Shown here one piece after another: positions 28,029 through 35,377 of a stretch of DNA of 57,503 nt. The notes beneath the pieces are model-generated. The model made no database searches and was not told the DNA's origin. It saw only the letters and a list, made by a program, of their open reading frames with translations. Both the position numbers and the translations under genes were made by a program. Origin of the DNA: Candidatus Promineofilum glycogenicum (GTDB lineage Bacteria; Chloroflexota; Anaerolineae; Promineifilales; Promineifilaceae); assembly GCA_016707605.1 (NCBI GenBank), contig JADJHJ010000020.1, positions 1 to 57,503 of the forward strand, given 5' to 3'. Position 1 is the stretch's first letter. Every line of letters starts with the position of its first letter.

Positions 28029-28763
28029 TTACAGGACTTCAGCCAGTTCCGACCAGAGCTGCCCAAAGGCGCGGGCGGCGGGGGAACGGGGGGCGTATTC
28101 GGCCACGGGGGCGCGGCGCTCGGCCATCTGCTCCACGTCGCTGGCGTAGGGCACGGTGGTGAAGAGGAACGGGCCATCGGTGCGAACGTCGGTCAACTGG
28201 CGGTGCAGCGCCTTGCGCCGGTCGACCATGCTATAGAAGGCCCGCAGCCGCAGAGTCGTCAACTCTTCGCGCTTCAGGAAGTCATCGATGAGGGCCAGCG
28301 TGCGCAGCGACAGCGTGGCCGGGATGACGGGAACCAGCAGCAGGTCGGCCGCGCCGAACATGCTCTCCGAGGAGAGGGTCAGGCCGGGCGGACAGTCGAG
28401 GAAGATGGTGTCGTAGTCGCGCTCCAGCGGCTCCAGCAGCTTGCGGAAGCGGCGCTCCGGCCGCTTCTCGTCGCTGAGGGCCAGGTCCATGTTGCGGTAG
28501 GAGAAGTCGGCCGGCAGCACGTCCAGCCCGGCGAAGGCGCTGGGCACGATGGCGCGGGTCAGGGGGTGCTTGCCGCTCAGCAGCGCCTTGCGGCCGCCCT
28601 TCACCTTGGCGTCGACGCGCAGGCAGTAGGAGGCCGCGCCCTGGGGGTCGAGGTCCCACAGCAGCGTCGGCCGCCCGCTGCCGGCGCAGAGGTAGGCCAG
28701 GTTGACCGCGGCGGCCGTCTTGCCGACGCCGCCTTTGATGTTGTAGAGGGCGATGACTTTCAC
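28029..28763 (-). CDS. ParA/MinD-family ATPase
   Basis: 244 residues. It has the deviant Walker A KGGVGKTAAAVNLA (residues 10-17), Walker A' LLWDLDPQGAAS and Walker B TIFLDCPPGL. No HTH is present, so it is the short (chromosomal or MipZ-like) type. No ParB gene or parS-like site was seen near it, which makes it an orphan; such proteins position various cargo such as carboxysomes, chemoreceptors or filaments. The C-terminus (YAPRSPAARAFGQLWSELAE) is as usual. AGGAGG lies before the GTG/ATG start at 28763. The gene starts with the motif MKVIALYNIKGGVGKT. Confidence 0.9.
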   Translation of the reverse strand: MKVIALYNIKGGVGKTAAAVNLAYLCAGSGRPTLLWDLDPQGAASYCLRVDAKVKGGRKALLSGKHPLTRAIVPSAFAGLDVLPADFSYRNMDLALSDEKRPERRFRKLLEPLERDYDTIFLDCPPGLTLSSESMFGAADLLLVPVIPATLSLRTLALIDDFLKREELTTLRLRAFYSMVDRRKALHRQLTDVRTDGPFLFTTVPYASDVEQMAERRAPVAEYAPRSPAARAFGQLWSELAEVL

Positions 28764-28786
28764 GATCCTCCTCTCATTTCAAGGGC

Positions 28787-28864
28787 TGAAGGATGAAGGC
28801 GGAAGGATGATCAGAGAAAACGCAAGCTCGCTGTTCATCCCTCATCCTTCATCCCTCATCCTTC
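28787..28864. repeat. GAAGGATGAAGG / CATCCTTCATCC inverted repeat
   Basis: GAAGGATGAAGGCGGAAGG on the left, CCTCATCCTTCATCCCTCAT on the right. It lies between the ParA start and the lyase stop. Confidence 0.8.
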
Positions 28865-28873
28865 CCAGCGACG

Positions 28874-30286
28874 CTACAACCGCTCAAACCGCGCCTGGAA
28901 GAAGCGCAGGTACTTCGGCTCGTAGACCATCTTCAGCCCGCGCGTCGTCTCGCGGGCGTCGTAGACGGCCTTGACCGACTCGGCGACGACGTCCATGTGG
29001 GCCTGGGTGTAGACGCGGCGCGGGATGGTCAGGCGGGTCAGCTCCAGCTTGGGGTAGTAGTGGTCGCCCGTCTTGGCGTCGCGGCCGGCGCTGGCGATGC
29101 CGCGCTCCATGGAGCGAATGCCGGAGTCGAGGTACAGCTCGGCGGCCAGCGTCTGGGCCGGGAACTCGATCTGCGGCAACTGCGGGTAGAAGGCGCGGGC
29201 GTTCAGGAAGATGGCGTGGCCGCCGACGGGCTGGACGATGGGCACGTTCCACTCGGTCAGCAGTTCGCCCAGATAGCGCACCTGGCCGACGCGGGAGCGG
29301 ATGTGCTCGTCCTGCACCGCCTCGCGGATGCCGATGGCCATCGCCTCCAGGTCGCGCCCGGCCAGGCCGCCGTAGGTGTGCAGCCCCTCGAAGACGACGA
29401 CCCAGTTGCGCAACTCCTCGAACAGCTCCTCGTCGTTGATGGCCAGCCAGCCGCCGATGTTGACCAGGTGATCCTTCTTGCCGCTCATCCACGCCCCGTC
29501 GGTCAGGTCGCAGAACTCCTTCAGGATGGCGGCGATGGGCTTATCGGCGTAGCCCTCTTCGCGCTCCTGGATGAAGAAGCTGTTTTCGACCATGCGCGTG
29601 GCGTCGAGGTAGAGCTTCAGGCCGTGGCGGTCGCAGAAGGCGCGCAGTTCGCGGGCGTTGGCCATGCTGACCGGCTGGCCGCCGGCCATGTTGACCGTGC
29701 CGGCCAGGCTGACGTAGGCCACGCCGTCCGCGCCGTGGGCGTCGACGACGGCCTGGAGCTTGTCGAGGTCGATGTTGCCCTTGAACGGGTGGAGGCTGGC
29801 CGGGTCGTGGGCTTCGTCAATGATCACGTCGATGAAGATGCCGCCGGCCAACTCCTGGTGTAACCGGGTGGTGGTGAAATACATGTTGCCGGGCACGTAC
29901 TGGCCGGGCTTGATGACGGCGCGGCTGATGAGGTGCTCCGCGCCGCGCCCCTGGTGGGTGGGGATGAGGTAGCGATAGCCGTAGACGCTCTGCACCGCCT
30001 CTTCCAGGTGGTAGAAGTTGCGGCTGCCGGCGTAGGCCTCGTCGCCCAGCATCATGCCCGCCCACTGGCGGTCGCTCATGGCGCTGGTGCCGCTGTCGGT
30101 CAGCAGGTCGATGTAGACGTCGTCGGAGTGGAGCAGGAAGGTGTTGAAGCCGGCCTCGGCCAGGGCGCGCTCGCGTTCCTCGCGGCTGATGACGTTGAGC
30201 GGCTCGACCATCTTGATCTTCCACGGCTCGGCCCAGGAGCGGCGGCCGTGCTGCTGGCCCATTGTCTGCGGGATGTTGTGGGTCAT
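28874..30286 (-). CDS. Beta-eliminating lyase; tyrosine phenol-lyase-like (tryptophanase family)
   Basis: 470 residues, the usual length of the tryptophanase/tyrosine phenol-lyase (TPL) group. The PLP Lys lies in MSGKKDHLVNIGG (~269). Family marks: DLLTDSGTSAMSDRQWAGMM, GDEAYAGSRNFYHLE, PTHQGRGAEHL. Several positions follow TPL rather than tryptophanase: PGQYVPGNMYFTTTR, LDATRMVEN and RSMERGIASAGRD (~392); in TPL the Arg of SMERG holds the phenol hydroxyl. I therefore favour tyrosine to phenol, pyruvate and ammonia, although databases may label it tryptophanase. AGGAGG lies before the ATG. Its leader contains an ACAGGATTCTTATCCTGT repeat. Confidence 0.88.
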   Translation of the reverse strand: MTHNIPQTMGQQHGRRSWAEPWKIKMVEPLNVISREERERALAEAGFNTFLLHSDDVYIDLLTDSGTSAMSDRQWAGMMLGDEAYAGSRNFYHLEEAVQSVYGYRYLIPTHQGRGAEHLISRAVIKPGQYVPGNMYFTTTRLHQELAGGIFIDVIIDEAHDPASLHPFKGNIDLDKLQAVVDAHGADGVAYVSLAGTVNMAGGQPVSMANARELRAFCDRHGLKLYLDATRMVENSFFIQEREEGYADKPIAAILKEFCDLTDGAWMSGKKDHLVNIGGWLAINDEELFEELRNWVVVFEGLHTYGGLAGRDLEAMAIGIREAVQDEHIRSRVGQVRYLGELLTEWNVPIVQPVGGHAIFLNARAFYPQLPQIEFPAQTLAAELYLDSGIRSMERGIASAGRDAKTGDHYYPKLELTRLTIPRRVYTQAHMDVVAESVKAVYDARETTRGLKMVYEPKYLRFFQARFERL

Positions 30287-30305
30287 GTGCCTCCTATGGC
30301 GGTTC

Positions 30306-30364
30306 GTGGCACAGGATTCTTATCCTGTGCGGCAGCGGCACAGGATAAGAATCCTGTGCTACAT
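30306..30364. repeat. ACAGGATTCTTATCCTGT pair in the lyase leader
   Basis: Two oppositely oriented copies between the lyase start and a likely extended -10 box TGCTACAAT (30383-30391, minus strand). They would be transcribed in the 5' leader. Confidence 0.85.
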
Positions 30365-30382
30365 TAAGTGGGAATGGCGGCA

Positions 30383-30391
30383 ATTGTAGCA
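30383..30391 (-). promoter_or_regulatory. Possible extended -10 promoter of the lyase gene
   Basis: TGCTACAAT on the minus strand, about 97 bases before the ATG at 30286. No clear -35 box. Confidence 0.4.
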
Positions 30392-30443
30392 CAGCGATTT
30401 ACATTCGCCGGGGGATACTTTAAAATGCCAACTACGACTCCCC

Positions 30444-30609
30444 GGTGCGTCGCACTTTCTGGAGTGCGTCGCACCTTCTTACCGGCAGAGACGGCGATCA
30501 GAAGGTGCAACCCACCGCCGGTGCGTCGCACTTTCTTGAGTGCGTCGCACCTTCTTACCGGCAAACGGCGATCAGAAGGTGCAACCCACTCAAGAAAGTG
30601 GGATGCACC
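30444..30609. repeat. GTGCGTCGCACTTTC-family repeats, two units
   Basis: Two units with GTGCGTCGCACTTTCTGGAG and GTGCGTCGCACTTTCTTGAG, ending in AAAGTGGGATGCACC just before the CBS gene's ribosome site. Confidence 0.9.
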
Positions 30610-30627
30610 CAGAGTGGAGGAGAGGAA

Positions 30628-31057
30628 ATGGCGACTGTCAATCAGATGTTGCAGAGCAAGGGGCGGCAGGTCTACACAGTGACGCCGGACACGACCGTGC
30701 TGGCGGCATTACAGGTGATGGCCGACCAGGACGTGGGGGCGCTGGTGGTGATGGACGGCGACGACATCGCCGGCATCTTCAGCGAGCGCGACTACGCGCG
30801 CAAGATCGTCCTGCTGGGCAAGACCTCGCGCGAGACGCCGGTCAGCGCGATCATGACCGCCGACGTGATCTGTGTCACGCCGGAGCAGTCGGACGACAAG
30901 TGCCTGGCCATCATGACCGACCGTCGCATCCGCCATCTGCCGGTGCTGGAGCGACGGCCGCCTGGCGGGCATCATCTCCATCGGCGACGTGGTCAAGGCG
31001 ATCATCGCCGACCAGCGGGTGATGATCAACCACCTTGAGGATTACATCCACGGATAG
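30628..31057 (+). CDS. CBS domain pair protein, frameshifted
   Basis: About 142 residues after repairing one shift. The ATG at 30628 follows GGAGGAGAGG. CBS1: VYTVTPDTTVLAALQVMADQ, VVMDGDDIAGIFSERDYARK. CBS2: TADVICVTPEQSDDKCLAIM, RRIRHLPVLE. Near 30953 the frame shifts: the other frame reads DGRLAGIISIGDVVKAIIAD, then the standard end up to TAG 31055. One extra C in GAGCGACGG explains it. Stand-alone CBS pairs bind adenine nucleotides and regulate partner enzymes or act as redox/energy sensors. The partner is unknown. Confidence 0.85.
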
Positions 31058-31064
31058 AAAGAAG

Positions 31065-31142
31065 ATCTCACGCAAAGACGCAAAGTACGCCAAGCTCAGA
31101 AAGCTTTCTGAGCTTGGCGTACTTTGCGTCTTTGCGTGAGAT
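31065..31142. repeat. CTCACGCAAAGACGC inverted repeat
   Basis: Arms TCTCACGCAAAGACGCAAAG / CTTTGCGTCTTTGCGTGAGA, centred on GAAAGCTTTC. Fills the gap between convergent genes and could act as a terminator hairpin. Confidence 0.9.
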
Positions 31143-31146
31143 ATTC

Positions 31147-33078
31147 TTACTCCTCCAGCCCATACCCATGCGCGAAGAGCGGCCCGGCCGGGTCGGCCAG
31201 CAGGTTGTCGAGCGGCAGTTGGGCCACCGAGCGCGGCCAGTTGAAGGGCAGGCGGCCGGTGAACGGGTGATGGCCGAACAGGACGTCGCCCACGCCCGCG
31301 CCCTCGCTGCCCGGCCACCAGGCCGCCACCCAGGCGTCGGCCAGCGGCAGGGCGTCGGTGATGATCACCGGCCGGCCGGTTAGCAGGATCACGGCCACCC
31401 GGCGGCAGCGGGCGCGCACGCGCTCGAGCAGGGCCAGGTCGTCGGCCGACAGCGGCAGGTCGGCCCGGTCGCCCAGCCCTTCGGCGTAGGGCGGCTCGTG
31501 GAGGACGACGAGGCCCAGGTCGGCCACCAGCGGCGCGCCGGCGGTGTCGGTGACGTGGTCGAAGCGGCCGAAGCGGTTGAACTCGAGGCGCGTGCCGGGC
31601 GGGGCGGTCTGTTGCAGCCCTTCGAGGAGGGTCGTGCCCTCGGTGACGGTGCGACCGATGACCCCTTGCCACTCAATCGTCCAGCCGCCGCACTGCCGCC
31701 CCAGGTCGTCGGCCGCCTCGCCGGCCACGAACAGCAAGCCCGGCTCGCGCCGCGGTAGCGCCCCGCCCTCGTTGCGCAGCAGGACGACGGAGCGGCGCAC
31801 TGCCTCGCGGGCCAGGGCGCGGTGTTCGGCGCAACCGACGCGGGCCAGCAGCGCCGGGTCGGTGTGCGGCCGGTCGAACAGGCCCAGGGCGAACTTGACG
31901 CGCAGAATCCGCCGCACGGCGTCGTCAATGCGGGTCATGGGGATGTCGCCGCGCTCCAGCAGCGCCGTCAGCGTGGCGATACACAGCGGGTAGTCGAAAG
32001 GAACCATGACCATGTCCAGGCCGGCGTTGATGGCCGTGCGCATGGCCACGCTGTAGTCGGGGTCGATCTGGTTGACGGCCATCCAGTCGGAGACGACGAA
32101 GCCGCGGAAGCCCAACTCCCCCTTCAGCACGTCGGTCAGCAGGTGGCGGTTGGCGTGCACCTTGAGGCCCTGCCAACTGTTGAAGGAGGCCATGACGGTC
32201 AGCACCCCGGCCTGCACGGCGGCGGCGTAGGGGGGCAGGTACTTGCGGCGCAGCGCGGCCTCGTCTTCGCGCACGTCCCCCTGGTCGAGAATGAACGACA
32301 CGCCCAGCATCTCCATGCGTGACGTGCCCCACAGCGTGGCTCCGTCGCCGAGGTAGTGCTTGGCCGTGGCCAGGACGGCCGTCGGGGCCGCCGTGTGCCT
32401 GGCACTTTCTGGAGTGCCTGGCACATCTCCGGTTGCGTCATCCAGGTGCGAGGCACTTCGGAAAGTGCCAGGCACCCCGGCTTCTGGCACATCTCCGGTT
32501 GCGTCATCCAGGTGCGAGGCACTTCGGAAAGTGCCAGGCACCCCCTCCTCTTCCTGCATCCCGCGCACGTAGGCCGCGCTCAACTCGGCCACCAGCGCCG
32601 TCTCATCGCCGAAGGCCTCGAACGTCCGCCCCCAGCGGATGTCCTGGACGACGGAGACCATCGGCGCGAAGTCCCAGCGGACGCCGGTGGCGGCGCACTC
32701 GACGGCCGTGGCGCGGGCCACGCGGCGGACGAGGTCGGCGTCGCGGGTCGCGCCCAGGCTGACCGCGTGGGGGAAGATGGTCGCGCCGTAGACGTTGTTG
32801 TGGCCGTGGACGGCATCGACGCCGTAGAGGAGGGGGATGCCCAGGCGCGAACGCAGGGCCTCGTCCTGAAAGCCGCGCACCATGTCGGCCCAGGCGGCGG
32901 GGGTGTTGGGTTTGGGGTTGCCGCCGCCGCCGCTGAGCACGCTGCCCAACGCCAGCGCGGCCACGTCGCCCGGCCGCACGCTGTTCTTCTCCGGCTGGGT
33001 CATCTGGCCGATCTTCTCGGCCGGGGTCATTTGCGCCAACAGGGCGTCTACTTTGGATTCGATCTCCTGGTTGTTCAT
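31147..33078 (-). CDS. Glycoside hydrolase family 3 (beta-glucosidase-like) with repeat-derived insert
   Basis: 643 residues. GH3 features: PLLYGVDAVHGHNNVYGATI, VRWDFAPMVSVVQDIRWGRT, KHYLGDG, and the catalytic nucleophile Asp in FVVSDWMAVN (~330). The C-terminal (beta/alpha) sandwich follows (VAVILLTGRPVII, LPFNWPRS, YGLEE). No signal peptide, so likely intracellular. It releases glucose or xylose from small glycosides. Residues ~179-228, between the RGMQEEE helix and the KHYLGDG loop, come from two GTGCCTGGCACTTTC-type repeats and read VPGTFRSASHLDDATGDVP twice. The insert keeps the frame. The ATG at 33078 has AAGGA upstream. Confidence 0.9.
   Translation of the reverse strand: MNNQEIESKVDALLAQMTPAEKIGQMTQPEKNSVRPGDVAALALGSVLSGGGGNPKPNTPAAWADMVRGFQDEALRSRLGIPLLYGVDAVHGHNNVYGATIFPHAVSLGATRDADLVRRVARATAVECAATGVRWDFAPMVSVVQDIRWGRTFEAFGDETALVAELSAAYVRGMQEEEGVPGTFRSASHLDDATGDVPEAGVPGTFRSASHLDDATGDVPGTPESARHTAAPTAVLATAKHYLGDGATLWGTSRMEMLGVSFILDQGDVREDEAALRRKYLPPYAAAVQAGVLTVMASFNSWQGLKVHANRHLLTDVLKGELGFRGFVVSDWMAVNQIDPDYSVAMRTAINAGLDMVMVPFDYPLCIATLTALLERGDIPMTRIDDAVRRILRVKFALGLFDRPHTDPALLARVGCAEHRALAREAVRRSVVLLRNEGGALPRREPGLLFVAGEAADDLGRQCGGWTIEWQGVIGRTVTEGTTLLEGLQQTAPPGTRLEFNRFGRFDHVTDTAGAPLVADLGLVVLHEPPYAEGLGDRADLPLSADDLALLERVRARCRRVAVILLTGRPVIITDALPLADAWVAAWWPGSEGAGVGDVLFGHHPFTGRLPFNWPRSVAQLPLDNLLADPAGPLFAHGYGLEE
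32395..32542. repeat. GTGCCTGGCACTTTC repeats inside the GH3 gene
   Basis: Palindromic unit GTGCCTGGCACTTTCTGGAG ... AAAGTGCCAGGCACC plus a second partial copy with the same ATCTCCGGTTGCGTCATCCA spacer. About 148 bp, coding in frame. Confidence 0.88.
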
Positions 33079-33138
33079 GGTGTCCTTGCTGGATGGGGTG
33101 GGTAATGGGTCGCGGCCGAAAGGGGCCGCGTGGGACGA

Positions 33139-33846
33139 TCAGGGGCCGGGGCGGGCCAGCCGGCGCACGAGGGGCACAACCTCGCCCAGCCGCGCCACCT
33201 GGTGCACCGTGCCCGGCAAGCCGTCGGGCAGGTCGACCACGTCGTAGACCCAGGCGACTTCGATGGGTACGTAGACGGCGTGGCCGCCGATCTCGGCCAC
33301 GGGCAGCACGTCACTGCGCAGGCTGTTGCCGACCATGAGGAAGCGCGCCGGTTCGACGCCGCGGCGGCGCAGGATGTCGGCGTAGGTGGCGGCCGTCTTG
33401 TCGCTGACGACCTCGACGCCGCTGAAGTAGCGCCCCAGGCCGGAGCGGGCGACCTTGTCCTGCTGGTGCAGCAGGTCGCCTTTGGTGATGAGCAGCAGCG
33501 GGTAGTCGGCGCTGAGGGCGGCCAGCGTGTCCTCCACTTCGTCGATGAGGCGGATGTCGGCCGAGATCATGTGCCGGGCGATGGCCAGCAGGCGGTCGAT
33601 CTCCGCCCCGGTGATGCGGCCGCCGGTGACGGCGATGGCCGTCTCGATCAGCGACAGGGTGAAGCTGCTGACGCCGAAGCCGTAGTAGGGCAGGTTGCGC
33701 ATCTCCGTTTCGTGGACGATGTCGTCCAGGTCGGGCGGCGGGGCGTAGGGGGCCAGCAGGGCGCGGAACTCGTCGCGGGCGTCGCGGTAGAGGTCCTCGT
33801 TGTGCCAGAGGGTGTCGTCGGCGTCGAAGGCGATGAGGGAAAGCAT
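33139..33846 (-). CDS. HAD-superfamily hydrolase
   Basis: 235 residues. HAD motif I FDADDTLWHN (nucleophile Asp8, acid Asp10), motif II LLLITKGD, a Lys in SDKTAATYADILRRRG, and motif IV region MVGNSLRSDVLPV. The cap is helical (C1 type). It is a likely phosphatase of small phosphorylated metabolites, substrate unknown. The start at 33846 abuts a TTAGGGATTAGGG repeat, without a clear ribosome site. It lies 60 bases upstream of the GH3 gene on the same strand, so they may be cotranscribed. Confidence 0.88.
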   Translation of the reverse strand: MLSLIAFDADDTLWHNEDLYRDARDEFRALLAPYAPPPDLDDIVHETEMRNLPYYGFGVSSFTLSLIETAIAVTGGRITGAEIDRLLAIARHMISADIRLIDEVEDTLAALSADYPLLLITKGDLLHQQDKVARSGLGRYFSGVEVVSDKTAATYADILRRRGVEPARFLMVGNSLRSDVLPVAEIGGHAVYVPIEVAWVYDVVDLPDGLPGTVHQVARLGEVVPLVRRLARPGP

Positions 33847-33880
33847 GGTTAGGGGTTAGGGATTAGGGATTAGGGATTAG
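33847..33880. repeat. TTAGGGATTAGGG tract
   Basis: Tandem TTAGGGA-type heptamers directly before the HAD start codon. Related tracts at 36974, 43301, 44063 and 51204. Confidence 0.85.
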
Positions 33881-33900
33881 GAATGATAGCACGGGGCGGC

Positions 33901-34010
33901 GTGCCTGGCACTTTCTGAAGTGCCTCGCACGTTCTTGGGGGGGGGGGGAGGGGGGGGGGGGGGGGGGGGGGGAAGGAAGGTGCAACGCACTTCGGAAAGT
34001 GCGATGCACC
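33901..34010. repeat. GTGCCTGGCACTTTC repeat with a long poly-G core
   Basis: The two repeat arms enclose about 36 G interrupted by a single A (near 33937-33972). The exact G count is unlikely to be reliable. Confidence 0.8.
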
Positions 34011-34027
34011 GGGAGGGGGCTTTGTGG

Positions 34028-34033
34028 TATACT
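34028..34033 (+). promoter_or_regulatory. Extended -10 box of the baeRF-type gene
   Basis: TGGTATACT with TATACT at 34028-34033. Transcription would start near 34040, leaving a 56-base leader. The -35 position falls on TGCACC, the end of the preceding repeat. Confidence 0.55.
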
Positions 34034-34095
34034 CGTTGCGCTGACACGGCACACTTTCGGCCGACGGCCGACACTGAGGAGAGTAGCAAACACCC

Positions 34096-35190
34096 ATGAT
34101 CCAACAACTGATTGACGACCTGCGCGAGTTCGCTGAGTATGCGGCCACCCACGCCCAGGAGTCCTACCTGTCCCTGTACCTGATGACCGACCCCAGCGAG
34201 GCCGGCAACCAGTCGCAGACGCCCGCCTGGCGCACCTTTCTGCGCAACGCGGTGGCCAACGTCGAGGCCGGGCTAGACCCGGTGCAGACCAAGCAGTGGA
34301 AGAACGTCCGCCTCAGCGACGAGTCGCCGGAGAAGGGCTGGGCGCGCACGCGCAAGCGGCTGGATAAGTATCTGACCAGCTACCGGCCGGAGGGCAAGAC
34401 GCTGGTGCTGTTCATCAGCCCCGGCAGCGAGTTCAGCTTCGAGTTGCCGGTGCGCATCGACAGCGCCAGCTACTACGGCAAGCCCCACATTCAGGAGTTC
34501 CTCTGGGCGCTGGACGAGTATGAGCAGCACAGCGTGTTGCTCTTCAGCGCCGACGAGGTGCGAGTGCTGCGGCTGGCGCTGGGCCGCTCGGCGGCCGACC
34601 GGACGGTGGTGTCCGACCAGGCGTGGTTGCGCGGGCTGCGCAAGACGGGCGAAGGGGAACAGAACCAGCAGCGGCAGGATGACATCACCCGCCGCTTCGT
34701 GAAGAGGGCCGCCAACGAGGTGGACAAGTTCTTCATGAAGACGCCCGACGTGGGGCGCGTCGTCCTGGGCGGCAATATGGAGCTGGCCAACGCCGTGCTG
34801 GGGTCGCTGCACCCGTCGGTGAAGGAGATGGTCATCGGCGTGCTGCCCATCCCGGCCGATCTGCCGCCGCATGAGGTGGCCGAGCGCGTGGCCGAGACGG
34901 CCGAGCAGGGGGAGCGGGAGCACGAGGCGGCGCTGGTGGCCGACGTCATCCGCAGCGCCGGGGCGCGCGGGCGCGGGGCGACGGGCTACACGGCTGTGGG
35001 CCACGCGCTGGACCGCGGCGCGGTGCGCCTGCTGGCCCTGCCCTACCCGGCCGAGTCGGACGTCATCGAGCCGATCCTGCTCCAGGCCGTGCGCGCCGGC
35101 ACGACGGTCGAGTTCCTCCACGGCGAGGCGGCCGAGCGGGTGAATGAGGCGGGGGGGATTGTGGCGCAGTTGTACTACAGCATCAATTAG
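34096..35190 (+). CDS. baeRF-type (eRF1/Pelota-like) protein
   Basis: 364 residues. It begins LIDDLREFAEYAATHAQESYLSLYLMTDPS, then an LVLFISPG strand, VLLFSADEVRVLRLALG, DDITRRFVKRAANEVDKFF, GRVVLGGNMELANAVLGSLH, VIGVLPIPADLPPHEV, and a C-terminal L7Ae-like domain (GRGATGYTAVGHALDRGAVR, VEFLHGEAAERVNEAGGIVA). This order fits the bacterial archaeo-eukaryotic release-factor-like families, thought to act on stalled or hibernating ribosomes. The hallmark GGQ loop was not recognised. Start at 34096 has GAGGAG upstream. It is transcribed alone from an extended -10 promoter. Confidence 0.75.
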   Translation: MIQQLIDDLREFAEYAATHAQESYLSLYLMTDPSEAGNQSQTPAWRTFLRNAVANVEAGLDPVQTKQWKNVRLSDESPEKGWARTRKRLDKYLTSYRPEGKTLVLFISPGSEFSFELPVRIDSASYYGKPHIQEFLWALDEYEQHSVLLFSADEVRVLRLALGRSAADRTVVSDQAWLRGLRKTGEGEQNQQRQDDITRRFVKRAANEVDKFFMKTPDVGRVVLGGNMELANAVLGSLHPSVKEMVIGVLPIPADLPPHEVAERVAETAEQGEREHEAALVADVIRSAGARGRGATGYTAVGHALDRGAVRLLALPYPAESDVIEPILLQAVRAGTTVEFLHGEAAERVNEAGGIVAQLYYSIN

Positions 35191-35272
35191 GGGTTAGGTT
35201 CTAGGGGCCAGGGGCCAGGTTCCAGGGGCCAGGGAAGAGCGCTCTTCCCTGGCCCCTGGAACCTGGCCCCTT
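35191..35272. repeat. GGGGCCAGGTTCCAGG inverted repeat
   Basis: Palindrome centred on GGGAAGAGCGCTCTTCCC directly after the stop codon. Confidence 0.9.
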
Positions 35273-35283
35273 CTGTAACGTTC

Positions 35284-35315
35284 TTGACAGACAACCCACC
35301 CCAATTCGCTATACT
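35284..35315 (+). promoter_or_regulatory. Possible promoter of the lipoprotein gene
   Basis: TTGACA at 35284 and TATACT at 35310. The 20-base spacer is longer than ideal. Confidence 0.35.
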
Positions 35316-35377
35316 TCCACCGTTACGTCATCGTCGCGCGGCCGATTGGTGAGCGCGTAGTTGTGGGAGTAGAGAAG

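Noticed and set aside
33847..33880. Telomere-like TTAGGG repeats
   Set aside because: The unit is a variable heptamer (TTAGGGA/TTAGGTG) found at many gene gaps, not at a DNA end; it is an intergenic repeat family.
34096..35190. Classical peptide chain release factor
   Set aside because: No GGQ tripeptide was recognised and the family resemblance is to baeRF/Pelota-like proteins, so a translation-termination role is not claimed.
35284..35315. Strong promoter of the PPC lipoprotein
   Set aside because: Both boxes look good, but the spacer is 20 bases, so I keep it only as a weak candidate.
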